From a virus: 27,072 nt of DNA. Below are positions 15,709 through 23,049 of the stretch, piece by piece. Under the pieces are notes generated by a model. The model was not told the DNA's origin and ran no database searches. It saw nothing but the letters and a program-made list of their open reading frames with translations. Position 1 is the first letter of the stretch. Every line of letters begins with the position of its first letter. A program made the position numbers and the translations under genes. The DNA is taken from IMG/VR virus record IMGVR_UViG_3300030329_003542, positions 1-27,072 of that record; one strand, given 5' to 3'.

Positions 15709-17607
15709 ATGGAAAATAAACCAACAATTGAGGAACTTTTAATTCAATCGCAAAATAAAAAAACCGCAAATGCTGCGGATTTATTAGAGGATATAACTAA
15801 AAAAGAAAGAGTGCGAACTACTCTTCAAGGTGTAACTCTAGGTTCTGCTGACGAAATAGAAGCAGCATTGCGAACTCTTGGTGGCGACGATTATGGAAAA
15901 AGTTTAAGTGAAATACGGGATAATTTAAGACAGTATAAAGATGTTTTCCCAAAAAGTTCAACCGCTTTTGAAGTTGGGGGAGCTATGATCCCAGCATTAT
16001 TTTCAAGAGGAAAAACTCTTCCACAAACTTTAAAAAAAGCTAGTCTTTTAGGAGCTGCTGAGGGTGGAGCTTATGGTTTTGCAACTGGTGAAGGTGGTTT
16101 TAAAGAAAGAGTTTTGCAAAGTGTACCGAGTGCTATGGCTGGCATGGTTTTAAACCCATTAAGCCAGAAAATTATTGGGGCTGGTTCTAATATGGCTCTT
16201 AGATATTTTGATAGGTTGCGTCGTAAATTTGGGCATAAAACAGCCAAGGCTGTTGAAGATGAAGTTAATAGACTGGTTTCAAGTGCTATAAATAAAAGAA
16301 CTGGGAATAAATATACGATAGACGAGGCTATTGAAGAAGTAGCACAAGGAAAAGTTTTAGCAGACCTTACACCAGTCGACACAAGGGCTGTTCGAGCTGA
16401 AAGTAGTGAGGGTGGAGCTGTTATTGATGATGCTTTAGTAAAACGTAGGGATTTATTAAGGGGTGATGCAAGCTCACAAATTCAAGAAGATTTAACAGGA
16501 ACAGTCGGAAATGTTCAAAAAGCTGTTTTAAGAAATAGAGATAAATTGTTAAGTGAAGAAAGTTCAGCTTATAATGCTATTTGGAAAAAAACAAAAGGCC
16601 AGCCAATTTCTAAAGAGTTACAAGAAAACATTATTGAAATTTTAACTTTAGAAAAAAGTTTACGAGATGAACTTGCAAAAGATATTTCTACAGCTAGATT
16701 ACCAAAACTTTTTTCAGTTGATAAAAATAATGCAATAACACTTTTGAGAGAACCAGACTTAAAAACAGCAGAAATTATAAGAAGAGGTCTTAATGATCTC
16801 GCTGACGCGGCTGGGAAAAATAGAAAGAAATCTTATTTAGATTTAGAGAATGAAATAAGAGAAAATATCGACAATTTTTCTCCAGACCTCAAAACTGTGC
16901 GAAGAAATTGGGCCGAAATAATGGCGGCTAAAGATGCGTATGATAATGGAAAGTTAGTGTTTACCCGAAAAACAGTTGATGATGTAGAAATTGAATTTGA
17001 AAAACTTGTGGCAGAGGGAACAGCAGCCCAAGTAGCGGCTTACCGACAAGGTGTTGGATCAACGCTACGAGCTAAATCAACAACTGGAAGTGGAAAGTCT
17101 TTAATGACTTCTTTAGATGACATTACTAGAAAAGAGCGCAAAATTTTAGAAATTGTGTACCCAGAAGATAAATTTGAAGATGCTGTAAAAAAGATTAATT
17201 TAGCTGCTACAGCTCAACAAACAAAAAATGTGGTTGTTGGCGGATCTCCAACAGCGATAACTGAGGCAAGAAGAGATTTGTTAGGTTCTGCTGGCGATTT
17301 AGCTGATATTGTGTCTGCATTGCGGAGTGGTGGAACTTCTATTGGTCCAGTTGTTAGAATTGTAAAAAGGTTCTTAGGTCGGTCTGGTAATTTACTTACG
17401 AACAAACAAAAAGAGGAAGTTGCTCGCCTTCTCGTAGCTGAAAATCCAGATGTTTTAATAAATAGATTACAAGACCGTTCTGGACTTGCATCTTTGCAAG
17501 GCAAAATTGCACAGTTAGCGAATATTGTAAAACGAGCTGGTGGAACCGGCGCTACAGTAGGTGTTTTGAGTAACACTGAAACACTTAAAAATTCTTTGTT
17601 AAATTAG
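15709..17607 (+). CDS. Large internal virion (ejection) protein
   Basis: 632 aa, starting 1 nt after the preceding stop. Residues about 30-120 (RVRTTLQGVTLGSADEIEAA, then a repeated-charge segment with YGKSLSEIRDNLRQ, ending AFEVGGAMIPALFS) are typical of large podovirus internal or ejection proteins. A Gly/Ala-rich hydrophobic region (about 110-160) follows and could insert into membrane. The remaining 450 residues are predominantly charged helices. No peptidoglycan hydrolase motif is obvious. It is the third and longest of the ejection set and precedes the second S74 fibre gene. Confidence 0.72.
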   Translation: MENKPTIEELLIQSQNKKTANAADLLEDITKKERVRTTLQGVTLGSADEIEAALRTLGGDDYGKSLSEIRDNLRQYKDVFPKSSTAFEVGGAMIPALFSRGKTLPQTLKKASLLGAAEGGAYGFATGEGGFKERVLQSVPSAMAGMVLNPLSQKIIGAGSNMALRYFDRLRRKFGHKTAKAVEDEVNRLVSSAINKRTGNKYTIDEAIEEVAQGKVLADLTPVDTRAVRAESSEGGAVIDDALVKRRDLLRGDASSQIQEDLTGTVGNVQKAVLRNRDKLLSEESSAYNAIWKKTKGQPISKELQENIIEILTLEKSLRDELAKDISTARLPKLFSVDKNNAITLLREPDLKTAEIIRRGLNDLADAAGKNRKKSYLDLENEIRENIDNFSPDLKTVRRNWAEIMAAKDAYDNGKLVFTRKTVDDVEIEFEKLVAEGTAAQVAAYRQGVGSTLRAKSTTGSGKSLMTSLDDITRKERKILEIVYPEDKFEDAVKKINLAATAQQTKNVVVGGSPTAITEARRDLLGSAGDLADIVSALRSGGTSIGPVVRIVKRFLGRSGNLLTNKQKEEVARLLVAENPDVLINRLQDRSGLASLQGKIAQLANIVKRAGGTGATVGVLSNTETLKNSLLN

Positions 17608-17615
17608 GAGCTATC

Positions 17616-18497
17616 ATGGCAAAAGATCAAATCTCAGAATATGATTCTACAGCCGCAAATAATACGGTTGTGGGTGATGTTAACATTGCTGAAGGTTGCC
17701 CACCAAGCGGAATTAATAATGCTCTTAGAGAAATTATGAGTCATTTAAAGGATATGGATTCTGGAACAAGTGCTGTAACTTCTCCTCAAATTACGAGTAT
17801 AAATTTAGGTCATGCGTCTGATACTACAATTGCAAGAAGTAGTGCTGGTGTTGTAACAATTGAAGGTGTAGAGGTTGTTACAACAACAGCCTCACAAACT
17901 TTAACAAATAAAACTTTTGGCTCACTGACCGTTGACAATATTACAATTGATGGAACTGAAATTGATTTGTCGTCGGGTGATTTAACTTTAGATGTTGCTG
18001 GTGATATAATTCTTGATGCTGGTGGTGATGAGATCATTTTTAAAGATGGCAGCACAAATGTTGGTCATGTGAGCATGGATAGTGATAATTTTACGTTAAA
18101 AAGTTTGGTGAGTGATAAAGATTTTATTATTCAAGGAAACGACGGTGGCAGTGGAATTACTGCTTTAACTTTGGATATGAGCAACGCTGGGGCGGCAACT
18201 TTTAATAATAATATAACAGCTTATTCAGACGCTAGGTTAAAAAGTAACATTTTTACAATTCCTAATGCTCTTCAAAAAGTCAAAACAATGCGTGGTGTTC
18301 ATTTTTTTAGAGAAGATACTCAGAGAGAAGGTACAGGAGTTATTGCTCAGGAAATGCAGAATGTTGCTCCTGAGATTGTACTAGAAGCGCAAGACAAAAT
18401 TAAAACACTTTCAGTCGATTACGGTAATTTAACTGGTTATTTAATTGAGGCCATTAAAGAATTATCTCTCAGAGTTTCGCAATTAGAAAGACAATAA
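17616..18497 (+). CDS. Tail fibre with S74 chaperone (second)
   Basis: 293 aa with AGGAG upstream of ATG 17616. The N-terminal module (ISEYDSTAANNTVVGDVNIA, then EGCPPSGINNALREIMSHLK) is a recognised marine phage fibre start. A Gly/Asp/Thr-rich beta shaft follows, including ASQTLTNKTFGS and DLTLDVAGDIILDAGGDEI. From Ser204 the S74 domain begins (SDARLKSNIF), with GVIAQEM and VDYGNLTGYLIEAIKELSLR toward the end. Self-cleavage before Ser204 would be expected by analogy. It differs from the S74 fibre at 9818 in both shaft and chaperone sequence, so it is a distinct appendage. Confidence 0.82.
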   Translation: MAKDQISEYDSTAANNTVVGDVNIAEGCPPSGINNALREIMSHLKDMDSGTSAVTSPQITSINLGHASDTTIARSSAGVVTIEGVEVVTTTASQTLTNKTFGSLTVDNITIDGTEIDLSSGDLTLDVAGDIILDAGGDEIIFKDGSTNVGHVSMDSDNFTLKSLVSDKDFIIQGNDGGSGITALTLDMSNAGAATFNNNITAYSDARLKSNIFTIPNALQKVKTMRGVHFFREDTQREGTGVIAQEMQNVAPEIVLEAQDKIKTLSVDYGNLTGYLIEAIKELSLRVSQLERQ

Positions 18498-18498
18498 A

Positions 18499-19599
18499 AT
18501 GCCTCTTCAAAGTAGTGGTGCAATATCCCTCAATGAAATTCACATTGAAGCAGGGGGTAGCACAGGTACAACTGCAACGATCAATGATGCCGATATTCGT
18601 GGTCTCATAGATAAAACCTCAGAAGCAACTATGGCATTTAATGAATGGTATGGCGCTTCTGCTGTTACTCCAAGAGGCATGTTTTGGGGTGGTTATATTA
18701 GTGCGAGTGATGCAAATGTTGATACAACTGATTATATTTCAATAGCCTCCACTGGAAACGCTACTGATTTTGGCAATTTAAGTACTGGTAGAGCAAATGT
18801 TGCGAGAGGCAATTGTGGAAGTTCAACAAGAGGTTTAACAGCAAGTGGTAATGGCAAAGGCGGTGCTGCAACAAATACTTTGCGGGGTGGCTATGAAGAT
18901 GAAGTAATAGAATATTTTAATTTTGCTTCAACTGGGAATGCTACTGATTTTGGCAATTTAGATGATGATTATATAGATACCGCAGCCTGTTCAAGTTCAG
19001 TAAGAGGTATTTTTTCAGGCGGTAATACTGGTAGTGCGTATGTAAATATTGTTCAATACGTCGAAATAGCTTCAACGGGCAACACAACAGATTTTGGCGA
19101 TTTATTAGCAATTGTTGGTCAACATAGTGGGGGTGGTGGAACAACCAGAGGAATTTTTGCTAGTGGAAGTTCGGGGGATCACAACACGATTCAATACATA
19201 ACAATAGCCTCGACGGGAAATGCAATTGATTTCGGTGATCTCAGGGCAGGATCGAGAAGGGGAGCTGCTGGAAGTTCTAATACTCGGTTTGTTATAGCAG
19301 CGCTTGACGCAAGTTTTGATGACGGTGATGGAGTTGGATATAAAGCTGAAGCAGAATATATTACAATAGCGAGTACAGGTAACGCTACTGATTTTGGCAA
19401 TCTTGTAAGTGGGGAGCATGATGCCAGAGCTGGAACAAGTAACAGTATTAGAATGGTGATTGCTGGTGGAGCTTCTGGAATAACAAATGAAATCGAATAT
19501 TTAACGATTGCGTCGACGGGTGATGGAATCGATTTTGGTGATTTAACTGTTGCGAGAGCAACTTTAGGATCGGGTTCGAGTGAGCATGGTGGTTTATAA
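18499..19599 (+). CDS. Kelch-like repeat tail protein, receptor-binding candidate
   Basis: 366 aa. The first 50 residues (MPLQSSGAISLNEIHIEAGG, then NDADIRGL) form an adaptor module known from marine phage tail appendages. Six repeats follow, each containing a version of Y-x-x-IASTGNATDFG-[ND]-L; they start at 18733, 18913, 19057, 19195, 19357 and 19498, at spacings of 46-60 residues. Between them lie Gly-rich SS.TRG...GG turns. This matches the kelch-like beta-propeller proteins of marine phages, usually interpreted as host-recognition proteins. Six copies in a row fit a 6- or 7-bladed propeller. Cell-surface binding is inferred, not shown. Confidence 0.75.
   Translation: MPLQSSGAISLNEIHIEAGGSTGTTATINDADIRGLIDKTSEATMAFNEWYGASAVTPRGMFWGGYISASDANVDTTDYISIASTGNATDFGNLSTGRANVARGNCGSSTRGLTASGNGKGGAATNTLRGGYEDEVIEYFNFASTGNATDFGNLDDDYIDTAACSSSVRGIFSGGNTGSAYVNIVQYVEIASTGNTTDFGDLLAIVGQHSGGGGTTRGIFASGSSGDHNTIQYITIASTGNAIDFGDLRAGSRRGAAGSSNTRFVIAALDASFDDGDGVGYKAEAEYITIASTGNATDFGNLVSGEHDARAGTSNSIRMVIAGGASGITNEIEYLTIASTGDGIDFGDLTVARATLGSGSSEHGGL
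18733..19545 (+). repeat. Six kelch-like protein repeats within the receptor-binding candidate
   Basis: Each begins at a Tyr codon followed by about 15 residues of the type ISIASTGNATDFGNL. Starts: 18733, 18913, 19057, 19195, 19357 and 19498. Protein identity is high, but synonymous codons differ between copies. Confidence 0.8.
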
Positions 19600-20420
19600 T
19601 GAAAGAATTGACATTAAATGAAATTGACAATTTATCGTTAGAAAATAGTAAGCCTCAATATAAATTAATGATGTCAAATATAAAGGAAAAACTTCCTGTA
19701 ATTAAAGAGGCTTCAACAAATTTTTATAAGTCACATTCTCAATTTATGAATGTCTCGCTTGACGTTACAGCTTTAACACCATTGCGATCAATAAAGCATA
19801 CATTAGCTGAAATTGATAAAACAAGAACTGCATTGAGACATAATTATATACAACGTCGTAAGAGTGAAATTAAATTACAGAAAAAACAAAAACAATTAAA
19901 AGTTTGTAACAATGAAGATAAGAAAAGTTTATTGGAAATTGAAATTTTTGAAATACAAACTGGGTTATGCGAAGGTCAGAATTTTCTTGAGGGTGCAATT
20001 CGCAAGCTAAATTTCTTTGTGAATCAATATGAAAATTTATTAGAGCATCTTGGTATAACAGAAATTACCGAAGAAATGTTTGAACAAGAAGAAGCTAAAT
20101 ATCACGTTATGACAGCTATGAAACAAGCTCTTTGCAGCGCCCGAACCAAGGGTGGTGTAATCGACGAAGGTAATCATATTTATCTTTTTGACTTAGGGAT
20201 TAATGGAGCAGACGCTCAAGTTGAATTGTTTAATTACTTAAAACTTGAGAATGAAATGATAGCCAAAGGTCTTAAACCCTCACACGAAATGACTCTTAAT
20301 TGGTTGGAGTCTTGTGCTAAAAAGTTTTCAACCAAAACCAAAACTTTTGTTGAACAAAAGGGTTTTAAATTATTAGACAAGCAATCATTAACAAAATATT
20401 TTCTTGAGGCTGCTGAATAA
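19599..20420 (+). CDS. Conserved coiled-coil phage protein of unknown function
   Basis: 273 aa; its ATG overlaps the stop of the kelch-like gene (TAATG at 19597-19601). It is mainly helical and charged. Residues about 70-150 (TRTALRHNYIQRRKSEIKLQ and the following KKQKQLKVC region) look like a coiled coil. I have a sense of similar proteins after fibre genes in marine phages but cannot name a family or function. No signal peptide or membrane segment is seen. It may be part of the tail or a late regulator. Confidence 0.62.
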   Translation: MKELTLNEIDNLSLENSKPQYKLMMSNIKEKLPVIKEASTNFYKSHSQFMNVSLDVTALTPLRSIKHTLAEIDKTRTALRHNYIQRRKSEIKLQKKQKQLKVCNNEDKKSLLEIEIFEIQTGLCEGQNFLEGAIRKLNFFVNQYENLLEHLGITEITEEMFEQEEAKYHVMTAMKQALCSARTKGGVIDEGNHIYLFDLGINGADAQVELFNYLKLENEMIAKGLKPSHEMTLNWLESCAKKFSTKTKTFVEQKGFKLLDKQSLTKYFLEAAE

Positions 20421-20421
20421 A

Positions 20422-20748
20422 ATGTCACATAAATTAGTAAAATACAGACTGACAAGCGCAGGAACAATCCCAACTTGGTTAAAATTTAAAGTAAAAGAAA
20501 CAACGCATGGTATGTTTCCGGTATTTGATTCAGATACTCCTAGTCCTCAAGATTGGATAATGATTGGAATAACAAATGAAAATGGAGATATTTCAAATGC
20601 AATTGAGGAAATAACAACTAAAGAAAATTTAACAAGTTATTTAACCCATATTAAAGACACTATCAATTGCACCCAAACGTGGGAGAATACAACACCAGCA
20701 GAAGCCGCAGAAAAAATCTGGAATAATCTGGTAACTTTAAATCAATAG
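20422..20748 (+). CDS. Hypothetical protein
   Basis: 108 aa from the ATG at 20422; an in-frame TTG six codons upstream would overlap the previous gene and has no better ribosome-binding site. The product (KYRLTSAGTIPTWLKFKVKE, then IMIGITNENGDISNA, ending with a Trp-rich helix) is not recognised. The mixed beta/helix composition suggests a small soluble domain. Position between fibre and lysis genes gives no strong clue. It is almost certainly a real gene by length and packing. Confidence 0.6.
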   Translation: MSHKLVKYRLTSAGTIPTWLKFKVKETTHGMFPVFDSDTPSPQDWIMIGITNENGDISNAIEEITTKENLTSYLTHIKDTINCTQTWENTTPAEAAEKIWNNLVTLNQ

Positions 20749-20758
20749 GTAAACAAAA

Positions 20759-21193
20759 ATGGTTGATCCAGTTACGTTGCTGACAGCAGCAACCACAGGT
20801 TATTCGTTACTAAAACGTGGGTTTGAAACGGGTCGTGAAATTAGTCAAATGAGTTCTGAAATGAACTCAGTGCTTGATTATATTAAAGGTGTTGAAACAG
20901 CTAAAAAATCAAATAAAAAAAATGATCCTCTAAATGATTATTTGGAGTGGGATCGTGCTAAGAAAATGAAACAAGATCTTGAAACACTTATTAAATTTCA
21001 TAAAGGCACAAAAGGTCTTGCAAAGTATAAAGAATTTGTGCGCCATGCTGAAACAGCTCAAAGACAGGGCCGCTACAAAGAAATACAAAAACGAAATCAA
21101 ATCCAAAAAATATTTTCAGTTATTATTGGTTTAAGTGTTTTTGTGGGTGGAGCAATCGGATTAATTTATTTTGCACAAAAATTTTCGGAATAG
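20759..21193 (+). CDS. Membrane-anchored phage protein ahead of the lysis cassette
   Basis: 144 aa. The N-terminus is mildly hydrophobic (DPVTLLTAATTGYSLL), the middle is a charged helix, and residues 118-139 (FSVIIGLSVFVGGAIGLIYF) form one clear membrane span close to the C-terminus. Similar proteins with a C-terminal anchor precede lysis genes in marine phages. A lysis accessory or virion membrane role is plausible. It is not a classical Rz spanin, having no N-terminal signal anchor or lipobox. Its stop overlaps the GTG of the next small gene. Confidence 0.65.
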   Translation: MVDPVTLLTAATTGYSLLKRGFETGREISQMSSEMNSVLDYIKGVETAKKSNKKNDPLNDYLEWDRAKKMKQDLETLIKFHKGTKGLAKYKEFVRHAETAQRQGRYKEIQKRNQIQKIFSVIIGLSVFVGGAIGLIYFAQKFSE

Positions 21194-21291
21194 TGGAAAC
21201 AAAATATATATTAGCATTATGTTTTGTATTTTTAATTTTAAGTTATTTTAACGCAATTTTAACAGAACCATATTGGTTAATGATAAAATGA
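21193..21291 (+). CDS. Predicted 32-aa single-span membrane peptide (GTG start)
   Basis: A 32-codon ORF whose GTG shares a G with the stop of the upstream gene (TAGTG at 21191-21195) and whose stop overlaps the ATG of the next gene (ATGA at 21288-21291). The product (METKYILALCFVFLILSYFN plus a short tail) is almost entirely one hydrophobic helix. Exact overlap at both ends fills a gap that would otherwise be non-coding. Ribosome-binding support is weak, so translation likely relies on coupling. Possible role: antiholin or lysis accessory. Function is inferred from place and topology only. Confidence 0.5.
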   Translation: METKYILALCFVFLILSYFNAILTEPYWLMIK

Positions 21292-21536
21292 ACGAAATGA
21301 TACCAGACAAAAAAGCCTATCAATCAAATCGCAGAATTATGTGCTATATTGCGTTGGCACTTATGGCTTTAACAACTGTAGCAACGATTATAGACCCTGT
21401 ACGCATGGCTCACGCTGACGGGGCTATAATGACTCAATATATCGCTTTAAGCGGTCTAGTTGGGGCTTATTTTGGGTTTAGTAGAACGTCTGGATCTAAT
21501 TCAAAAACAAAAAATGAATTAGAAATGGAAAAATAA
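21288..21536 (+). CDS. Two-span membrane protein, possible holin or lysis accessory
   Basis: 82 aa from ATG 21288, chosen because it overlaps the stop of the preceding micro-ORF; the TTG five codons upstream is inside that ORF. Residues 18-35 (MCYIALALMALTTVATII) and 48-66 (MTQYIALSGLVGAYFGFS) are membrane spans with a short loop between. The C-terminus is charged. This topology and its place directly before a 3-TM holin and endolysin suggest a holin-like or accessory lysis protein. Small proteins of this kind are common in marine phages, but no functional assignment is certain. Confidence 0.65.
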   Translation: MNEMIPDKKAYQSNRRIMCYIALALMALTTVATIIDPVRMAHADGAIMTQYIALSGLVGAYFGFSRTSGSNSKTKNELEMEK

Positions 21537-21537
21537 C

Positions 21538-21996
21538 ATGTTAACAATTTTAGGATCGGCTCTAGGTTTTGCGACATCAATAGTTCCAGAGGTTTTAGGT
21601 TATTTTAAACAACAACAAAAAGACAAACAAGAATTGGCTTTAATTGAGGCCAAAGCAAAATACGCAACTCAATTATCAGAGCTAAAAATCAATGAGTTAG
21701 AGGCAAAAGCTGATATTTCTGAAATTGAAGGAATTTATTCAGAAATGAAAGCCGCAAATTCGGAATCCAGTTTCGCGGCTGCTTTATCTGGGAGTGTAAG
21801 ACCAATTGTAACCTATCTTTTTGTGGCCTTGTTTTTGGCTGTTAAGGGTGGTGCTTTATACTCTCAAATGGATTCAGGTTTTTCTTGGAATGAGGCAATG
21901 AAAACAATTTGGGATCAAGAAACAGCCGCTTTATTTGCTGGTGTAATTAGTTTCTGGTTCGGTCATAGAGCAATGCAAAAAATAAGGACAAGATAA
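21538..21996 (+). CDS. Holin of three-TM type
   Basis: 152 aa. A first hydrophobic segment (LTILGSALGFATSIVPEVLG, 2-21) is followed by a charged coiled stretch (KQQQKDKQELALIEAKAKYA) and two membrane spans at about 89-108 (VRPIVTYLFVALFLAVKGGA) and 130-147 (AALFAGVISFWFGHRAM). The sequence SVRPIVTY and the ending FWFGHRAMQK are typical of the 3-TM holin family also found in gene transfer agents. It should form lesions in the inner membrane that release the endolysin encoded 3 nt downstream. Assignment is by motif and by place next to a GH108 lysin. Confidence 0.8.
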   Translation: MLTILGSALGFATSIVPEVLGYFKQQQKDKQELALIEAKAKYATQLSELKINELEAKADISEIEGIYSEMKAANSESSFAAALSGSVRPIVTYLFVALFLAVKGGALYSQMDSGFSWNEAMKTIWDQETAALFAGVISFWFGHRAMQKIRTR

Positions 21997-21998
21997 AA

Positions 21999-22544
21999 AT
22001 GGCAAGTATAAATTTTAGAAAAAGTTTACTTTTAATGTTAAAATCTGAAGGTGGTTTTCAAAAAGATAAAAGAGATACTGGAAATTCAGGTGATGGTCAT
22101 GGAAATCAAGGCTCAACAAATTTTGGTGTTACAGCAAAAGTTTGGGCTGCATACACAAAAAAACCAGCGCCAATTGAAGTTATGCAAGGCTTATCGCATG
22201 ATTTAGTAGCCCCTCTTTATAAAACAGAATATTGGGATAAATGTAAATGCAGCAGTATAACGCTTTCTGGAGTTGATTTTTACGTTTTTGACATTGCTGT
22301 TAATTCTGGTGTTTCAAGAGCTTCAAAAATGTTGCAAAAAATAATTTCAGTAAAAGAAGATGGAATAATTGGAATTAAAACACTTGAAAAACTTAATTCA
22401 CAAGATGCTAAAGAAATTATTCACAAATTATATGCAGCAAGAGAGGCTTTTTACAAAAAAGCTAAAGGATTTCAACACTATGGTAAAGGTTGGTTAAAAA
22501 GAAATTCTGATTGTAAAAAACACGCTCTTGAAATGTTAAATTAA
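21999..22544 (+). CDS. Endolysin, glycoside hydrolase family 108-type muramidase
   Basis: 181 aa with AGGACA upstream. The N-terminal MLKSEGGF places the catalytic Glu at residue 17, followed by STNFGVTAKVW, then YKTEYWDK, GVDFYVFDIAVNSG, and EDGIIGIKTLEKLN. These are the hallmarks of GH108 lysozymes with a C-terminal PG_binding_3-type helix. It should cut the glycan strands of host peptidoglycan once the holin opens the membrane. No signal peptide is seen, so export depends on the holin. It is the last rightward late gene; its stop interlocks with the stop of the leftward operon. Confidence 0.88.
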   Translation: MASINFRKSLLLMLKSEGGFQKDKRDTGNSGDGHGNQGSTNFGVTAKVWAAYTKKPAPIEVMQGLSHDLVAPLYKTEYWDKCKCSSITLSGVDFYVFDIAVNSGVSRASKMLQKIISVKEDGIIGIKTLEKLNSQDAKEIIHKLYAAREAFYKKAKGFQHYGKGWLKRNSDCKKHALEMLN

Positions 22545-22744
22545 CCTTTTTTATATTTTTTCAAAGCACATTTCCCACAGTGAAATTGTCCAAGCAAAAC
22601 CAAATCAGCTTTGTTGTTACAAAAAGCGCACCAAAATCTTTGAGTGTTACTTGATTTATAAGTTTCTTTTCTTTTTTGGATAATTTTATTAATTCTTGCT
22701 TTTTGCTTCTCGCTGCGTCGGGGTATTGGTTTTAATTCAATCAT
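22541..22744 (-). CDS. Small zinc-ribbon protein
   Basis: 67 aa, last gene of the leftward operon. Its ATG overlaps the stop of the upstream gene (ATGA). The N-terminus (MIELKPIPRRSEKQKARINK) is basic, like the start of NinG/HNH-type phage nucleases. It is followed by CAFC and CGKC, two CxxC pairs that could hold a zinc ion. No HNH catalytic core is seen after them; the protein ends 8 residues later. It could be a nucleic-acid-binding relic or regulator. Its stop overlaps the endolysin stop on the other strand. Confidence 0.62.
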   Translation of the reverse strand: MIELKPIPRRSEKQKARINKIIQKRKETYKSSNTQRFWCAFCNNKADLVLLGQFHCGKCALKKYKKG

Positions 22745-23049
22745 AATATTGCTCTTTCCTCAATTTTTAGTTTATTTTTTTTTGCTAAATTTATTGCCAG
22801 TTTCATACCGTAAGAAACTCCATAATCAGTGTAAACTGCAAGTAAATCAGCGACTTTAAGCCATTGGAAGCTAGCCATAATTCCTTGGAAACGCTCTTTT
22901 TCATCAAGATCATTTAATACTTGAGTATAAAATAAATGAAAAGCAAGTGGACTTTCATTTCTGTTTAAACTATCTAATAGGGCTTTTTGAGCGTAAAGAG
23001 TGTTTCGCTCAACATTAAATCGATAAGGGCTTTCAATAATAACTTTCAT
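22741..23049 (-). CDS. DUF7768/DUF4406-like protein (nucleoside deoxyribosyltransferase-related fold)
   Basis: 102 aa. MKVIIESPYRF at the start, a following pattern ALLDSLNRNESPLAFHLFYT, and VYTDYGVSYGMKLAI match the phage DUF7768/DUF4406-type family, which is related in fold to nucleoside 2-deoxyribosyltransferases. In such proteins the second motif often contributes to the nucleotide site. It could alter nucleotides or serve as a binding protein, but no activity is established. It is coupled to the primase-helicase through ATGA and to the zinc-ribbon gene downstream. Confidence 0.7.
   Translation of the reverse strand: MKVIIESPYRFNVERNTLYAQKALLDSLNRNESPLAFHLFYTQVLNDLDEKERFQGIMASFQWLKVADLLAVYTDYGVSYGMKLAINLAKKNKLKIEERAIL

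Noticed and set aside
18499-19599. Diversity-generating retroelement target
   Set aside because: The fibre end resembles a variable receptor protein, but there is no reverse transcriptase or template repeat in the window and no A-specific variation signature can be tested.
22535-22552. Intrinsic terminator after the endolysin (GTTAA-A-TTAAC then T6)
   Set aside because: The stem is at most 4-5 A/T-rich pairs with a 1- or 3-nt loop, too weak to be convincing.
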